DNA from: Astropecten irregularis
Lineage: Eukaryota > Echinodermata > Asteroidea > Paxillosida > Astropectinidae
DNA length: 64,000 nucleotides
Assembly: GCA_963971285.1 (NCBI GenBank)
Contig: OZ020251.1
Coordinates: 2,914,001-2,978,000, forward strand
Direction of reading: 5' to 3'
Part shown: positions 8,365 through 17,888 of the stretch, one piece after another
Layout of the letters: each line of letters starts with the position of its first letter
Numbering within the stretch: position 1 is the stretch's first letter
Made by a program: the position numbers and the translations under genes
Notes under the pieces: generated by a model
What the model saw: the letters and a program-made list of their open reading frames with translations, nothing else
Told to the model about the DNA's origin: nothing
Database searches by the model: none

Positions 8365-11262
8365 CTAGTTGTGAGGAGCTTTCCGGTACTTGCGGGCTGC
8401 TGACCGGCCGACTTCTTGGAGGACTTTCCTGCCCATGAGTCCCTCTGTTTGGACCACGTCCTTCAGGTAGCAAGACGTGAAGGTAGATGGATTCTTCCAG
8501 CATGCTGCCTTCATGATGTCTGGAACAGAGACTCCAAGAAGATGAGCCCAGGAGGTTGACGTGCTGCGTGTCTCATGGGCTTTGGATTTCGGTCCTTGGC
8601 TATCGCTCTGAGGGCTTACATGGGGGATTGCCTCGGATATCCAGCGAGCGATAGTGGTCACAGAGGCTGGACGATGAGGCTGGATGGTCGTGATGAACAG
8701 CTGTTTGAAGTTACCTCTGAGCAGCCGAGTACGAGCGATGTAATACTTGAGAGCTCGTACGGGGCACCACCATTTATCCTCCTGTACTGTAGAGAACGCC
8801 GTTAAGCTAGGAACAAAGATGTCAGGAGGGGAGAAGTTGGCAGACTGATTCTTGGTTAGGAATTCTATGTGAGGGATGAGACGAACGCCGCCCGGCTCCC
8901 AGCGGATGTGGCCCGGTTCTAAAGACAGGGCATGGAGCTCACTCCTTCGTCGGGCTGTGGCTGCAGCTAGTAAGAATGCCGTCTTAATGGTAAGTTGGTG
9001 GAGAGAGGAGGATCCGGGCGGCTCGAAGGGCGGCCTGGAAAGCAAAGAGAGAACAGAACCCAAGTCCCAGGACGGAATAAGCTTTTTGGTGGGGGGCCGT
9101 TCGATGAACATGCCCCGTAGTAGCTGCGACAAAGGTATGCTAGAAGACATGGTCGTACCGTCTTGGAAGCCATTGTGAATGGCACTGATGGCTGATCTGT
9201 ACCCCTTCACAGTGGAGATCTGGAGGCCGGAGTTGAAGAGGTGGAGGAGAAAATCTCCAATGGCTGTTAAAGATGCAGAATGGGGATCGATAGCTCTCTC
9301 CTTACACCACTTGAAGAAGTGGAGAAGTCGGCTATCGTAAGTTCGTCTAGTGGACTCTCGTCTGCCCCTGGCTGCCAGGGCTGAAGCTTCTGCCGAAAAG
9401 CCAGCTTCTCTGAGGGAGATTTTGACAGCATCCAGGCACAAAGATGAAGGGAGGCTGGGTCCGGGTGTACGAACTGAGACTTGGGCTGAATCAGGAGATC
9501 TCTCCGGTTGGGGAGCTTGACTGGTGACTGAATCAGGAGGTCCAGAATGCGTGGAAACCAAGGTTGTCGTGGCCAGAAGGGTGCTATGAGGATCACCCTG
9601 GATAGTTCGGCTTCTATTTTGGTCAGCACCCGGTGAAGCAGAGAGATTGGAGGGAAGGCGTAAGCATGGATCCCGGTCCAGTTGAAGCTGAGGGCGTCCA
9701 CTTTCCATGCCAGGGGATGGAAATGGCGTGAGCAGAAGGTTGGAAGCCGATGGTTGAGGTTGGACGCAAACAGGTCCACATGAGGCGTCCCGAGAACGTT
9801 GAAGATGTGCCGGACCACAACGGGGTTGAGAGACCATTCTGTTGGGATGATTCGGCCCCTTGAAAGTGCATCGGCCAGCGAGTTCTTCTTTCCTGCCAGA
9901 TGAGTAGCTTGGAGTGAGATCCGACGAGAGATGCACCAGTGGAGAAGATCCCACGTGGCAAGGCACAGAGACGGAGAGTGGGTTCCCCCCTGACGGTTGA
10001 TGTAAGAGACCACAGTGGAGTTGTCTGTCCGGATTAGGACGAGCTGGTTTTGGACTCTCTCCTGGAGGGACTCCAGAGCTTTGGCCACTGCCAGTAGCTC
10101 CAGATGATTGATGTGTAGACTGCGTTGATCGGACGTCCAGGTGCCGGCAACGGTCTGGTCCCCAAGGTGGGCTCCCCAGCCCAGATTCGAGGCATCTGTG
10201 GTGAGGGAGATGGATGGAGAGGGATGAGGGAATTTGAAGCCACTCATCAGGTTGTTCCGCATCTGCCACCAGAGGAGCTGATTGCGGATAAGGTGTGTGA
10301 CAGGGACTTCCTTGGAGACCGGGTCCCTGCGTGGACGGAAGTGATAGAGAAGGTGTAGCTGAAAGGGCCGCATGTGCAATCTGCACCAAGGGACCAGGTC
10401 TATCAGGCTTGCCATCATGCCCAGTAGTCGGAGCCATAAGCTGGCCGGAAGGGAGCGAGTGACCATGAAGATGTGGATACAATCCTGAAGAGCCTGGAAC
10501 CGTTCCAGGGTCGGAGAAGCTCTGCCAGAGGCCAGGTTGATAACTGCCCCGAGGTAGGTAGGCTGCTGGGAAGGAGTCAGGAAGGACTTCTCTATATTGA
10601 TGATGAAGCCAAGCTTGAGTGTGAGCCAAACAGTTTGTAGGAGGGCCTCGGCGGTTTCCTGTCGAGAGGGGCCTACGATGAGCCAATCGTCCAGATACAT
10701 GAAGAGATGAACATGTCTTTGGCGTAGGGCAGCTGCGATTACCTTGGTGACTCTTGTGAAAACTCGCGGGGCCGTGGACAGGCCGAACGGGAGGCAACGA
10801 AACTGGTAAGCTGTACCCTGGTACATGAATTGCAGAAATCGCCGGTGATGCGGATGGATTGGAATATGCAGATAGGCATCTTTCAGGTCGATCGAGGCTG
10901 CCCACCAGCCGACGGTCAGTGATTGCAGAACCGTGGAGAGAGTTTCCAAGCGGAAACGTTTTGGCTTGATGTGGAAGTTGAGAGGCCGCAAGTTGATGAT
11001 AGGTCGCCATTCTCCGGACTTCTTCGGAGCCAGGAAGAAGGTAGAGGTGAAGCCGAGAGTCGACCCTTGGGGTAGTGCCGAGATGGCGTTCTTGTCCAAG
11101 AGAGCAAGGATCTCCCTTTCCAAAGCGGCCCGTCGGTCTGCGTCTGTTGGAACAGGAGTGACTCGCAAGGGAGGGCCCACAGGAGGGGGGCTGGTAAATT
11201 CCAGTCGGTAGCCTGTCGAAACTGTCTGAAGAACCCAGGAGTCTGCTGTGATGAGAGGCCAT
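8365..11262 (-). CDS. DIRS tyrosine recombinase (long open frame)
   Basis: The 965-codon open frame carries a tyrosine recombinase in its last 350 residues (about 9417-8365). It would cut and rejoin the circular DNA copy at an AATT target in the nucleus. Visible catalytic residues: Arg about 773 (ARRRSELHAL), His 896 and Arg 899 (HETR), Trp 922 and nucleophile Tyr 932 (TFTSCYLKD). The N-terminal SAM-like core-binding part begins near residue 616 (ALAARGRRESTRRTYDSRLL, FFKWC). Residues 1-615 overlap the RT/RNase H gene in another frame and are Pro/Ser/His-rich without a known domain. They may be only a frame kept open by overlap, so the true start is uncertain. The frame is the same as that of gag. 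Confidence 0.85.
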   Translation of the reverse strand: MASHHSRLLGSSDSFDRLPTGIYQPPSCGPSLASHSCSNRRRPTGRFGKGDPCSLGQERHLGTTPRVDSRLHLYLLPGSEEVRRMATYHQLAASQLPHQAKTFPLGNSLHGSAITDRRLVGSLDRPERCLSAYSNPSASPAISAIHVPGYSLPVSLPPVRPVHGPASFHKSHQGNRSCPTPKTCSSLHVSGRLAHRRPLSTGNRRGPPTNCLAHTQAWLHHQYREVLPDSFPAAYLPRGSYQPGLWQSFSDPGTVPGSSGLYPHLHGHSLPSGQLMAPTTGHDGKPDRPGPLVQIAHAALSATPSLSLPSTQGPGLQGSPCHTPYPQSAPLVADAEQPDEWLQIPSSLSIHLPHHRCLESGLGSPPWGPDRCRHLDVRSTQSTHQSSGATGSGQSSGVPPGESPKPARPNPDRQLHCGLLHQPSGGNPLSVSVPCHVGSSPLVHLSSDLTPSYSSGRKEELAGRCTFKGPNHPNRMVSQPRCGPAHLQRSRDASCGPVCVQPQPSASNLLLTPFPSPGMESGRPQLQLDRDPCLRLPSNLSASPGADQNRSRTIQGDPHSTLLATTTLVSTHSGPPDSVTSQAPQPERSPDSAQVSVRTPGPSLPSSLCLDAVKISLREAGFSAEASALAARGRRESTRRTYDSRLLHFFKWCKERAIDPHSASLTAIGDFLLHLFNSGLQISTVKGYRSAISAIHNGFQDGTTMSSSIPLSQLLRGMFIERPPTKKLIPSWDLGSVLSLLSRPPFEPPGSSSLHQLTIKTAFLLAAATARRRSELHALSLEPGHIRWEPGGVRLIPHIEFLTKNQSANFSPPDIFVPSLTAFSTVQEDKWWCPVRALKYYIARTRLLRGNFKQLFITTIQPHRPASVTTIARWISEAIPHVSPQSDSQGPKSKAHETRSTSTSWAHLLGVSVPDIMKAACWKNPSTFTSCYLKDVVQTEGLMGRKVLQEVGRSAARKYRKAPHN

Positions 11263-11660
11263 TGAAGGCTGAATAGCGAGAGACGACCTCCTACTGGGCC
11301 GGCGGGTGGCGGAATGTTCACTTGGAAGTCAGAAGCCCTTGCTGCCTCGCGAACCTCGGGGCTTAGAGGGTCGCGCGAATCTGGGGGGCTGAGGTTTACT
11401 GCGGCTCCATGAAGAGGATGAGGAGTACCGGGGTGCGTCCCTCCCAGAACGATAAGATGATCTCTGGTAGGAGGAGAAAGACCTATTCTTCTTAGGCGGA
11501 GGCTGGGTAGATGACGAGGGGCGTTTGCTAGGACGACGGATATCGAGTTTGTCCTCGGCCTTGAGGCGTTTGGCCTCCTGCAGCACAGTCTCGCCAAACT
11601 TGTGGTCGAAGAGGTCGTTCCCTTCCAGTGGTAGGGCCAGAAGACGGTCTTTAGCACCAA
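9267..11660 (-). CDS. DIRS reverse transcriptase / RNase H polyprotein
   Basis: 797 codons; copies the element RNA into DNA. RT spans about residues 185-375, with the first catalytic Asp at 258 (SIDLKDAYLHIPIH) and YLDD at 322-325. RNase H spans about 483-600, with acidic residues Asp 489 (LTTDAS), Glu 521 (INHLELLAV), Asp 546 (IRTDNS) and Asp 597 (ADALSR). Residues 620-712 form the post-RNase H region common in DIRS polyproteins (HVDLFASNLN, AYAFPP, LIAPFWPRQPWFP), probably the Dam-like methyltransferase-related segment, though I do not see a clear catalytic DPPY motif. It overlaps the end of gag by about 330 nt and the recombinase domain by about 150 nt. Its frame is +1 to gag, so the Met at 11660 may not be the true start. 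Confidence 0.92.
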   Translation of the reverse strand: MVLKTVFWPYHWKGTTSSTTSLARLCCRRPNASRPRTNSISVVLANAPRHLPSLRLRRIGLSPPTRDHLIVLGGTHPGTPHPLHGAAVNLSPPDSRDPLSPEVREAARASDFQVNIPPPAGPVGGRLSLFSLQWPLITADSWVLQTVSTGYRLEFTSPPPVGPPLRVTPVPTDADRRAALEREILALLDKNAISALPQGSTLGFTSTFFLAPKKSGEWRPIINLRPLNFHIKPKRFRLETLSTVLQSLTVGWWAASIDLKDAYLHIPIHPHHRRFLQFMYQGTAYQFRCLPFGLSTAPRVFTRVTKVIAAALRQRHVHLFMYLDDWLIVGPSRQETAEALLQTVWLTLKLGFIINIEKSFLTPSQQPTYLGAVINLASGRASPTLERFQALQDCIHIFMVTRSLPASLWLRLLGMMASLIDLVPWCRLHMRPFQLHLLYHFRPRRDPVSKEVPVTHLIRNQLLWWQMRNNLMSGFKFPHPSPSISLTTDASNLGWGAHLGDQTVAGTWTSDQRSLHINHLELLAVAKALESLQERVQNQLVLIRTDNSTVVSYINRQGGTHSPSLCLATWDLLHWCISRRISLQATHLAGKKNSLADALSRGRIIPTEWSLNPVVVRHIFNVLGTPHVDLFASNLNHRLPTFCSRHFHPLAWKVDALSFNWTGIHAYAFPPISLLHRVLTKIEAELSRVILIAPFWPRQPWFPRILDLLIQSPVKLPNRRDLLIQPKSQFVHPDPASLHLCAWMLSKSPSEKLAFRQKLQPWQPGADESPLDELTIADFSTSSSGVRRELSIPILHL

Positions 11661-13179
11661 CGGAGGGGAGGGACAGCTTGTCGATAACCAGCGAACGACG
11701 CAAGAGAGAGGTGGTAGCCGACCCTATAGCAAAGCCCTGTAGGCAAAGGGTGAGGCAATCATCGAGAAAACGAAACATCTCCTGAAGGCAATCTGCATTA
11801 ACCAAGGAGGGGTCCCCAGAGCATCGAGCGAGAGCGTCAGAAAGCAAAAGGGAAAACGACGAGACCTTGGCCCCTTGACGCAAGCGTGAGTCTAAGGACG
11901 AGAGTCTCTGGTCCAGAAGTCTGGATACAGAATCTTGGAAGTACTTGCGTGACAGCGGGTTCTCACGTCTGAGGAAATCTTTGGCTTCAGAAGAGAGAGT
12001 AGGAGTCGAGAAGAATTTCTCGGAATCAGCCGAGCTGGTGACAAACAAGCTAGAAAACGCACGTTTCAAAGGTGGGACAGAAAGCCTGCTCTGGACCTGA
12101 CGAAAAGCCTCGCTCATAATGTCTGCACATGTGCTATCTAAAGGAAAAGGAGGCACGCTTAGCTTAGCTGCATTGGATTCCCTGCGATAAGATGGACGGG
12201 CAGGCTCAGTTGGGGGGGGAGAAGGAAACTGAAGGAGCTTACCCACTTCCGTATGCGTCAAGTTGGCCCGCTGAGAAAGGGTGAGGTGATCTTCTTCAGT
12301 AGAATGGAATGAAGAAAAAGAATCCTGTGACAGGGATCTAGAAGTAGAGCGATGTCGGTCCCCGTGTGGCAGCGGTGACCGAGAACGATCACGAGAATGG
12401 CGCCGGTGTCGATCCGTGGAGCGCGAACGCGCCCGGAAATCACGCCGAACATCGCCGGCGGTAGGCCGATCGGGGCGACTGCGGTGATCAGCTGAACGGT
12501 GTGGGGAAAAAGGAGCACTTTCCCGGGGGACAACGTCGTAGTTCCTGGAGAAATACCGAGAACTTTCCCGTGAATAGCTCGCTGGGAACATCGGTGGGAA
12601 GGAAGGACACTCGTAGCCATACTGACGCGGATCGTTAGGGAAAAAAGACCCGGATGTCGGGTGGAAACGCGGTTGAAAATGCTGCGATGGACCTGTGGCG
12701 AACGGTGAAGGGTGAGACCAGGTGGCTGGGAAATCGTGGCCGAAATGTGACGATGAAGAAGGCGGTGGTAGCGGTGGTGGTGGTGGTGCCCCTTGCCTCT
12801 GTGACCTGGCGGGGCTAACCGTGCGCTCGAGGGGCGTTAAAGCATCGTTCGCCGGGCCCCGCCAACCCGCAATTCCATGCACGTCGGCCTCCACGGCCTG
12901 CATGTGCTCTCGAAGACTTCCATATGTGTGCGGGATTTGCCGGGTTGAGGCCCTGGAATTGGTTGGCCGAGGGCTCGTTCCCGGGGAGATTCCTTCCGTC
13001 GTTACCGGTGGCTGCATCACGGTAGAGACGGGAACATTCTTGTGCCGGTCAGACTTGGGCTTGGAGGGAGATTTTGCGGAAACGCTAGAAAGTCTCTGAC
13101 GAGTCTTGGCTGTGTCCGCCATTTTGGCTTTGTTGGCTGAAGCGTGTACGTGTAATATACTATTGAACGAACACAGCAC
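11329..13179 (-). CDS. DIRS gag-like protein
   Basis: 616-codon frame. The better start is the second Met (codon at 13122-13120, MADTAKTRQRLSS), which gives 597 residues and lies about 170 nt downstream of the TATA box. Residues roughly 200-300 are Arg/Ser/Asp/His-rich (RSRSTDRHRRHSRDRSRS). A middle segment (about 310-540) looks folded and helical (SQRANLTHTEVGKLLQF, LKRAFSSLFVTSS). The C-terminus is basic and Ser/Arg/Gly-rich, ending GSRGSKGF. There are no CCHC zinc knuckles, as is usual for DIRS gag. The role is inferred from position and composition: nucleic-acid binding and packaging of element RNA. It ends with TGA at 11331-11329; the same frame then stays open to the end of the recombinase. 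Confidence 0.8.
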   Translation of the reverse strand: MLCSFNSILHVHASANKAKMADTAKTRQRLSSVSAKSPSKPKSDRHKNVPVSTVMQPPVTTEGISPGTSPRPTNSRASTRQIPHTYGSLREHMQAVEADVHGIAGWRGPANDALTPLERTVSPARSQRQGAPPPPPLPPPSSSSHFGHDFPATWSHPSPFATGPSQHFQPRFHPTSGSFFPNDPRQYGYECPSFPPMFPASYSRESSRYFSRNYDVVPRESAPFSPHRSADHRSRPDRPTAGDVRRDFRARSRSTDRHRRHSRDRSRSPLPHGDRHRSTSRSLSQDSFSSFHSTEEDHLTLSQRANLTHTEVGKLLQFPSPPPTEPARPSYRRESNAAKLSVPPFPLDSTCADIMSEAFRQVQSRLSVPPLKRAFSSLFVTSSADSEKFFSTPTLSSEAKDFLRRENPLSRKYFQDSVSRLLDQRLSSLDSRLRQGAKVSSFSLLLSDALARCSGDPSLVNADCLQEMFRFLDDCLTLCLQGFAIGSATTSLLRRSLVIDKLSLPSVGAKDRLLALPLEGNDLFDHKFGETVLQEAKRLKAEDKLDIRRPSKRPSSSTQPPPKKNRSFSSYQRSSYRSGRDAPRYSSSSSWSRSKPQPPRFARPSKPRGSRGSKGF

Positions 13180-13259
13180 GTGTACAGCAACGTGAATGCC
13201 GTGTGTATTGTACAGTATGTAGCACTAGTATAACTAAAGGTTTCTATAGTACGCGTCGC

Positions 13260-13424
13260 TGAAAAACTAGGACGATCCTTCGGGTAACTGGGGCTTATAT
13301 ACGGGGACATGCAGTGGGCGCGGAGGGTGCGCTTTGGGCTACTTTTTCAGCGAGGTTTCTGGCGCATGCGCGCTGATATGCAAATGTAGGTAAACAGAGG
13401 TGAGGTGTTTTCTGTAATGGAATT
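13260..13424. repeat. Right inverted terminal repeat of DIRS
   Basis: Reverse complement of the left terminal repeat from 13260 (TGAAAAACTAGGACGATCC) to the outer end TGTAATGGAATT. This is the 5' side of the coding strand and carries the promoter. Confidence 0.92.
13294..13301 (-). promoter_or_regulatory. TATA box of DIRS (TATATAAG)
   Basis: TATATAAG on the minus strand inside the right terminal repeat, followed about 30 nt downstream by GGATCGTCCTAG, a plausible start region. The gag Met at 13122 lies beyond it. The identical box on the plus strand in the left repeat (8079-8086) is a consequence of the inverted repeat. Confidence 0.6.
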
Positions 13425-13940
13425 GCTAATACAAAATACAAACACAAACTAAATCATTCACATTACATGCAGGGTGCTTTGTATTGTACACTAACACTGC
13501 TTCCCGCTGTCTAGTTTAGGAGTTTTGTGATCATGCTTCATTCTTCATTAATTAAGAAATAGTTGAATGTGAATGAATCTGCTCTATGATTTGTGATATT
13601 TTATGATTTGATTTTTCTTAATGTTGAACTTAATCATTCTCTGATTTAAATTGCATGAGCAAAAACAACGCTTCTTCCTGACTGGTTTAAGAACATCTTA
13701 AAGATGGATGGAATTGTTTGGTCTCATAGCAACTTAGTTAGATTATCAACAGTTAAATCAAAATGTACATTCAATTTCTCTGTAATATGTTTATGACAAA
13801 TTATCTGTGCTTTTTACTGTGCTGTAGCTTATCAAGTCTGTAATTTTTAACAGATTATGGTACATCTTTCAAATATAATATAATGTAATGTGTGCATTGA
13901 TAAAAGCATCTAAGCGAAAAAGATGCTTCTCGAAGTGTTA

Positions 13941-14165
13941 TTAAATTGCATCGAGCATCAAATGTGCTTCTTGCTGTCTAGTTTTATTAAATTGCATCGA
14001 GCATCAAAGGTGCTTCTTGCTGTCTAGTTTTAGTAAATTGCATCGAGCATCAAAGGTGCTTCTTGCTGTCTAGTTTTATTAAATTGCATTGAGCATCAAA
14101 CGTGCTTCTTGCTGTCTAGTTTTATTAAATTGCATCGAGCATCAAAGGTGCTTCTTGCTGTCTAG
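13941..14165. repeat. B array (46-bp repeat), copy 1, five units
   Basis: Five units of the 46-bp repeat (TTAAATTGCATCGAGCATC, then AAAGGTGCTTCTTGCTGTCT, then AG). Just upstream, AAGCATCT and AGATGCTT (13913-13938) form a small hairpin built from the same core. Confidence 0.9.
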
Positions 14166-14210
14166 TTTTATTTTATTGAATGTAATTTTCATGTCTGCAT
14201 TTTAAATATA

Positions 14211-14320
14211 GATTTATCGCGTCAACTTTGGTTAATAACTAACCAAAATATTCTAGTAAATAACCTCAATTTTTCTAATCATTTCAGTGAACGTCATTGT
14301 AACGTTCTAAAAGTAAGACC
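14211..14320. repeat. Single A unit, copy 1
   Basis: One solitary A-type unit (GATTTATCGCGTCAACTTTG to TAAGACC). It carries both small inverted repeats of the family, TTTGGTTA/TAACCAAA and GAACGT/ACGTTC. The C linker follows to 14454. Confidence 0.85.
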
Positions 14321-14454
14321 GGATTTAGCTCAGTAGAAAGAGGGGCTAATGCTTAATGGAGACAAAAAAAGCTTGCTAGTAAAAATTAGAAACGTAAACG
14401 TTGCACGCAAAAGCTATATTCTACGAGTTGCATCTATGCTGCTTTGCATTGCTC

Positions 14455-15948
14455 CAAAGTATGGAGTCAAAATGCCTACAATGGGCCATTTTAGCCCAAA
14501 ACTTACCACATAACTGTGACTTGCAAAGAATTCCTATCTCCAAACTTTGCGAGGGACAGAAGCATCTTCAGCAATGATTGAAGGATTTCTGGAAAATAAA
14601 AGAAGTACAAATTTGGTAACTAACCTGGTTGATAATTTAATTGAGTTGACATGAGGATACTTTTTCTATAACTCCATAATACCAATTTGCCAATTTTACA
14701 ATACTGAGTTTCATTTTTATGGAGCCCAGCATTTTAAAGTGTTCATTTCAACATGAACCAGGTGAAATTTCACTTAATGTTTTCTTTGGCCTCAATAAAG
14801 CAAATAATTTTCTATTTGTACATTAAACATGAATGTAATTTCTGAATCTATGGATTTATTTAAATCCTTTTTTTTAAATTCTTTTCTTTATGTGTATTTT
14901 CATTTGGAACAAAATTGCTAATACAAAATACAAACACAAACTAAATCATTCACATTACATGCAGGGTGCTTTGTATTGTACACTAACACTGCTTCCCGCT
15001 GTCTAGTTTAGGAGTTTTGTGATCATATGCTTCATTCTTCATTAATTAAGAAATAGTTGAATGTGAATGAATCTGCTCTATGATTTGTGATATTTTATGA
15101 TTTGATTTTTCTTAATGTTGAACTTAATCATTCTCTGATTTAAATTGCATGAGCAAAAACAACGCTTCTTCCTGACTGGTTTAAGAACATCTTAAAGATG
15201 GATGGAATTGTTTGGTCTCATAGCAACTTAGTTAGATTATCAACAGTTAAATCAAAATGTACATTCAATTTCTCTGTAATATGTTTATGACAAATTATCT
15301 GTGCTTTTTACTGTGCTGTAGCTTATCAAGTCTGTAATTTTTAACAGATTATGGTACATCTTTCAAATATAATATAATGTAATGTGTGCATTGATAAAAG
15401 CATCTAAGCGAAAAAGATGCTTCTCGAAGTGTTATTAAATTGCATCGAGCATCAAATGTGCTTCTTGCTGTCTAGTTTTATTAAATTGCATCGAGCATCA
15501 AAGGTGCTTCTTGCTGTCTAGTTTTAGTAAATTGCATCGAGCATCAAAGGTGCTTCTTGCTGTCTAGTTTTATTAAATTGCATTGAGCATCAAACGTGCT
15601 TCTTGCTGTCTAGTTTTATTAAATTGCATCGAGCATCAAAGGTGCTTCTTGCTGTCTAGTTTTATTTTATTGAATGTAATTTTCATGTCTGCATTTTAAA
15701 TATAGATTTATCGCGTCAACTTTGGTTAATAACTAACCAAAATATTCTAGTAAATAACCTCAATTTTTCTAATCATTTCAGTGAACGTCATTGTAACGTT
15801 CTAAAAGTAAGACCGGATTTAGCTCAGTAGAAAGAGGGGCTAATGCTTAATGGAGACAAGAAAAGCTTGCTAGTAAAAATTAGAAACGTAAACGTTGCAC
15901 GCAAAAGCTATATTCTACGAGTTGCATCTATGCTGCTTTGCATTGCTC
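14455..15948. repeat. Tandem duplication, copy 2 (empty DIRS site)
   Basis: Uninterrupted counterpart of copy 1. The unoccupied DIRS target is at about 14908-14922 (ACAAAATTGCTAAT). It contains B repeats at 15435-15659, one A unit at 15705-15814 and a C linker to 15948. Confidence 0.92.
15435..15659. repeat. B array, copy 2, five units
   Basis: Same five units in the same order as 13941-14165, including the rare GCATTGAGCATCAAACGTGC variant in the fourth position. Confidence 0.9.
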
Positions 15949-15954
15949 ACTCAC

Positions 15955-16611
15955 GTGCTTCTTGCTGTCTAGTTTTATTAAATTGCATTTAGCATCAAAG
16001 GTGCTTCTTGCTGTCTAATTTTATTAAATTGCATCGAGCATCAAAGGTGCTTCTTGCTGTCTAATTTTATTAAATTGCATCGAGCATCAAAGGTGCTTCT
16101 TGCTGTCTAGATTATTAAATTGCATCGAGCATCAAAGGTGGTTCTTGCTGTCTAGTTTTATTAAATTGCATCGAGCATCAAAGGTGCTTCTTGCTGTCTA
16201 GTTTTATTAAATTGCATCGAGCAAAGGTGCTTCTTGCTGTCCAGTTTTATTAAATTGCATTGAGCATCAAAGGTGCTTCTTGCTGTCTAGATTTATTAAA
16301 TTACAGTGAGCATCGAAGGTGCTTCTTGCTGTCTAGTTTTATTGTATTACAGTGAGCATCAAAGGTGCTTCTTGCTGTCTAGATTATTAAATTGCATCGA
16401 GCATCAAAGGTGCTTCTTGCTGTCTAGTTTTATTAAATTGCATCGAGCATCAAAGGTGCTTCTTGCTGTCTAGTTTTATTAAATTGCATCGAGCATCAAA
16501 GGTGCTTCTTGCTGTCTAGTTTTATTAAATTGCATTGAGCATCAAAGGTGTTTCTTGCTGTCTAGTTTTATTAAATTGCATCGAGCATCAAAGGTGCTTC
16601 TTGCTGTCTAG
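15955..16611. repeat. B array, about 14 units
   Basis: More diverged B repeats, with ACAGTGAGCATC variants and two units shortened at AGATTATTAAAT. Followed by one A unit (16657-16766) and a C linker to about 16905. Confidence 0.9.
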
Positions 16612-16656
16612 TTTTATTTTATTGAATATAATTTTCATGTCTGCATTTTAAATATA

Positions 16657-16766
16657 GATTTATCGCGTCAACTTTGGTTAATAACTAACCAAAATATTCT
16701 AGTAACTAACCTCAATTTTTCTAATCATTTCAGTGAACGTCATTGTAACGTTCTAAAAGTAAGACC
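16657..16766. repeat. Single A unit
   Basis: Solitary A unit between two B arrays, keeping the B-A-C order of the duplicated 1.49-kb segments. Confidence 0.85.
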
Positions 16767-16905
16767 GGATTTAGCTCAGTAGAAACAGGGGCTAATGCTT
16801 AATGGAGACAAGAAAAGCTTGCTAGTAAAAATTAAAAACGTAAAAGTTGCACGCAAAAGCTATATTCTACGAGTTGCATCTAAGCTGCTTTGCATTGCTC
16901 ACTCA

Positions 16906-17843
16906 GGTGCTTCTTGCTGTCTAGATTTATTAAATTGCATCGAGCATCAAAGGTGCTTCTTGCTGTCTAGTTTTATTAAATTGCATCGAGCATCAAAGGT
17001 GCTTCTTGCTGTCTAATTTTATTGAATTGCATCGAGCATCAAAGGTGCTTCTTGCTGTCTAGTTTTATTAAATTGCATTGAGCATCAAAGGTGCTTCTTG
17101 CTGTCTAGTTTTATTAAATTGCATCGAGCATCAAAGGTGCTTCTTGCTGTCTAGTTTTATTAAATTGCATCGAGCATCAAAGGTGCTTCTTGCTGTCTAG
17201 TTTTATTAAATTGCATTGAGCATCAAAGGTGCTTCTTGCTGTCTAGTTTTATTAAATTGCATTGAGCATCAAAGGTGCTTCTTGCTGTCTAGTTTTATTA
17301 AATTGCATTGAGCATCAAAGGTGCTTCTTGCTGTCTAATTTTATTAAATTGCATCGAGCATCAAAGGTGCTTCTTGCTGTCTAGATTATTAAATTGCATC
17401 GAGCATCAAAGCTGCTTCTTGCTGTCTAGTTTTGTTAAATTGCGTCGAGCATCAAAGGTGCTTCTTGCTGTCTGATTTTATTAAATTGCATTGAGCATCA
17501 AAGGTGCTTCTTGCTGTCTAATTTTATTAAATTGCATCGAGCATCAAAGGTGCTTCTTGCTGTCTAGTTTTATTAAATTGCATCGAGCATCAAAGGTGCT
17601 TCTTGATGTCTAGTTTTATTAAATTGCATCGAGCATCAAAGGTGCTTCTTGCTTTCTAGTTTTATTAAATTGCATTGAGCATCAAAGGTGCTTCTTGCTG
17701 TCTAGTTTTATTAAATTGAATCGAGCATCAAAGGTTCTTCTTGCTGTCTAGTTTTATTAAATTGCATCGAGCATCAAAGGTGCTTCTTGCTGTCTAGTTT
17801 TATTAAATTGCAACAAGCATCAAAGGTGCTTCTTGCTGTCTAG
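16906..17843. repeat. B array, about 20 units
   Basis: The longest B array in the simple left part, with scattered point variants and no GATCAA marker insertion or GCCATCTAG variant such as the macro-unit arrays carry. Confidence 0.9.
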
Positions 17844-17888
17844 TTTTATTTTATTGAATGTCATTTTCATGTCTGCATTTTAAATATA

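Larger units (their letters stand above)
7936..13424 (-). mobile_element. DIRS retrotransposon, apparently full length
   Basis: The 5,489-bp insert is defined by comparison with the empty site in copy 2. It has gag-like, RT/RNase H and tyrosine recombinase frames on the minus strand, inverted terminal repeats (7936-8120 and 13260-13424) and an internal complementary region (8146-8247) near the 3' end. There is no target-site duplication: both junctions share only AATT with the empty site (ACAAAATTGCTAAT). This matches the DIRS mechanism, in which a reverse-transcribed circle is integrated by a tyrosine recombinase. All three frames are open, so the copy may be recent. Confidence 0.93.
7474..14454. 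repeat. Tandem duplication, copy 1 (interrupted by DIRS)
   Basis: 7474-7935 plus 13425-14454 (1,492 bp without the insertion) match copy 2 at 14455-15948 almost base for base. Visible differences include a 2-bp AT indel near 13530/15027 and one base in the A-run near 14365. Content in order: unique AT-rich DNA, five 46-bp B repeats, one A unit and one C linker. Confidence 0.9.

Noticed and set aside
12258..13099. Open frames overlapping the gag gene in other frames and on the other strand
   Set aside because: They are shadows of the GC-rich, low-complexity gag coding sequence.
14321..14454. C linker as a tRNA gene (TTTAGCTCAGTAGAAAGAG resembles an A box)
   Set aside because: No B-box or T arm follows at the right distance and the motif is eroded in the macro-units.
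13941..17843. 46-bp repeats as a CRISPR-like array
   Set aside because: The repeats are head-to-tail without unique spacers, and the DNA is clearly eukaryotic.
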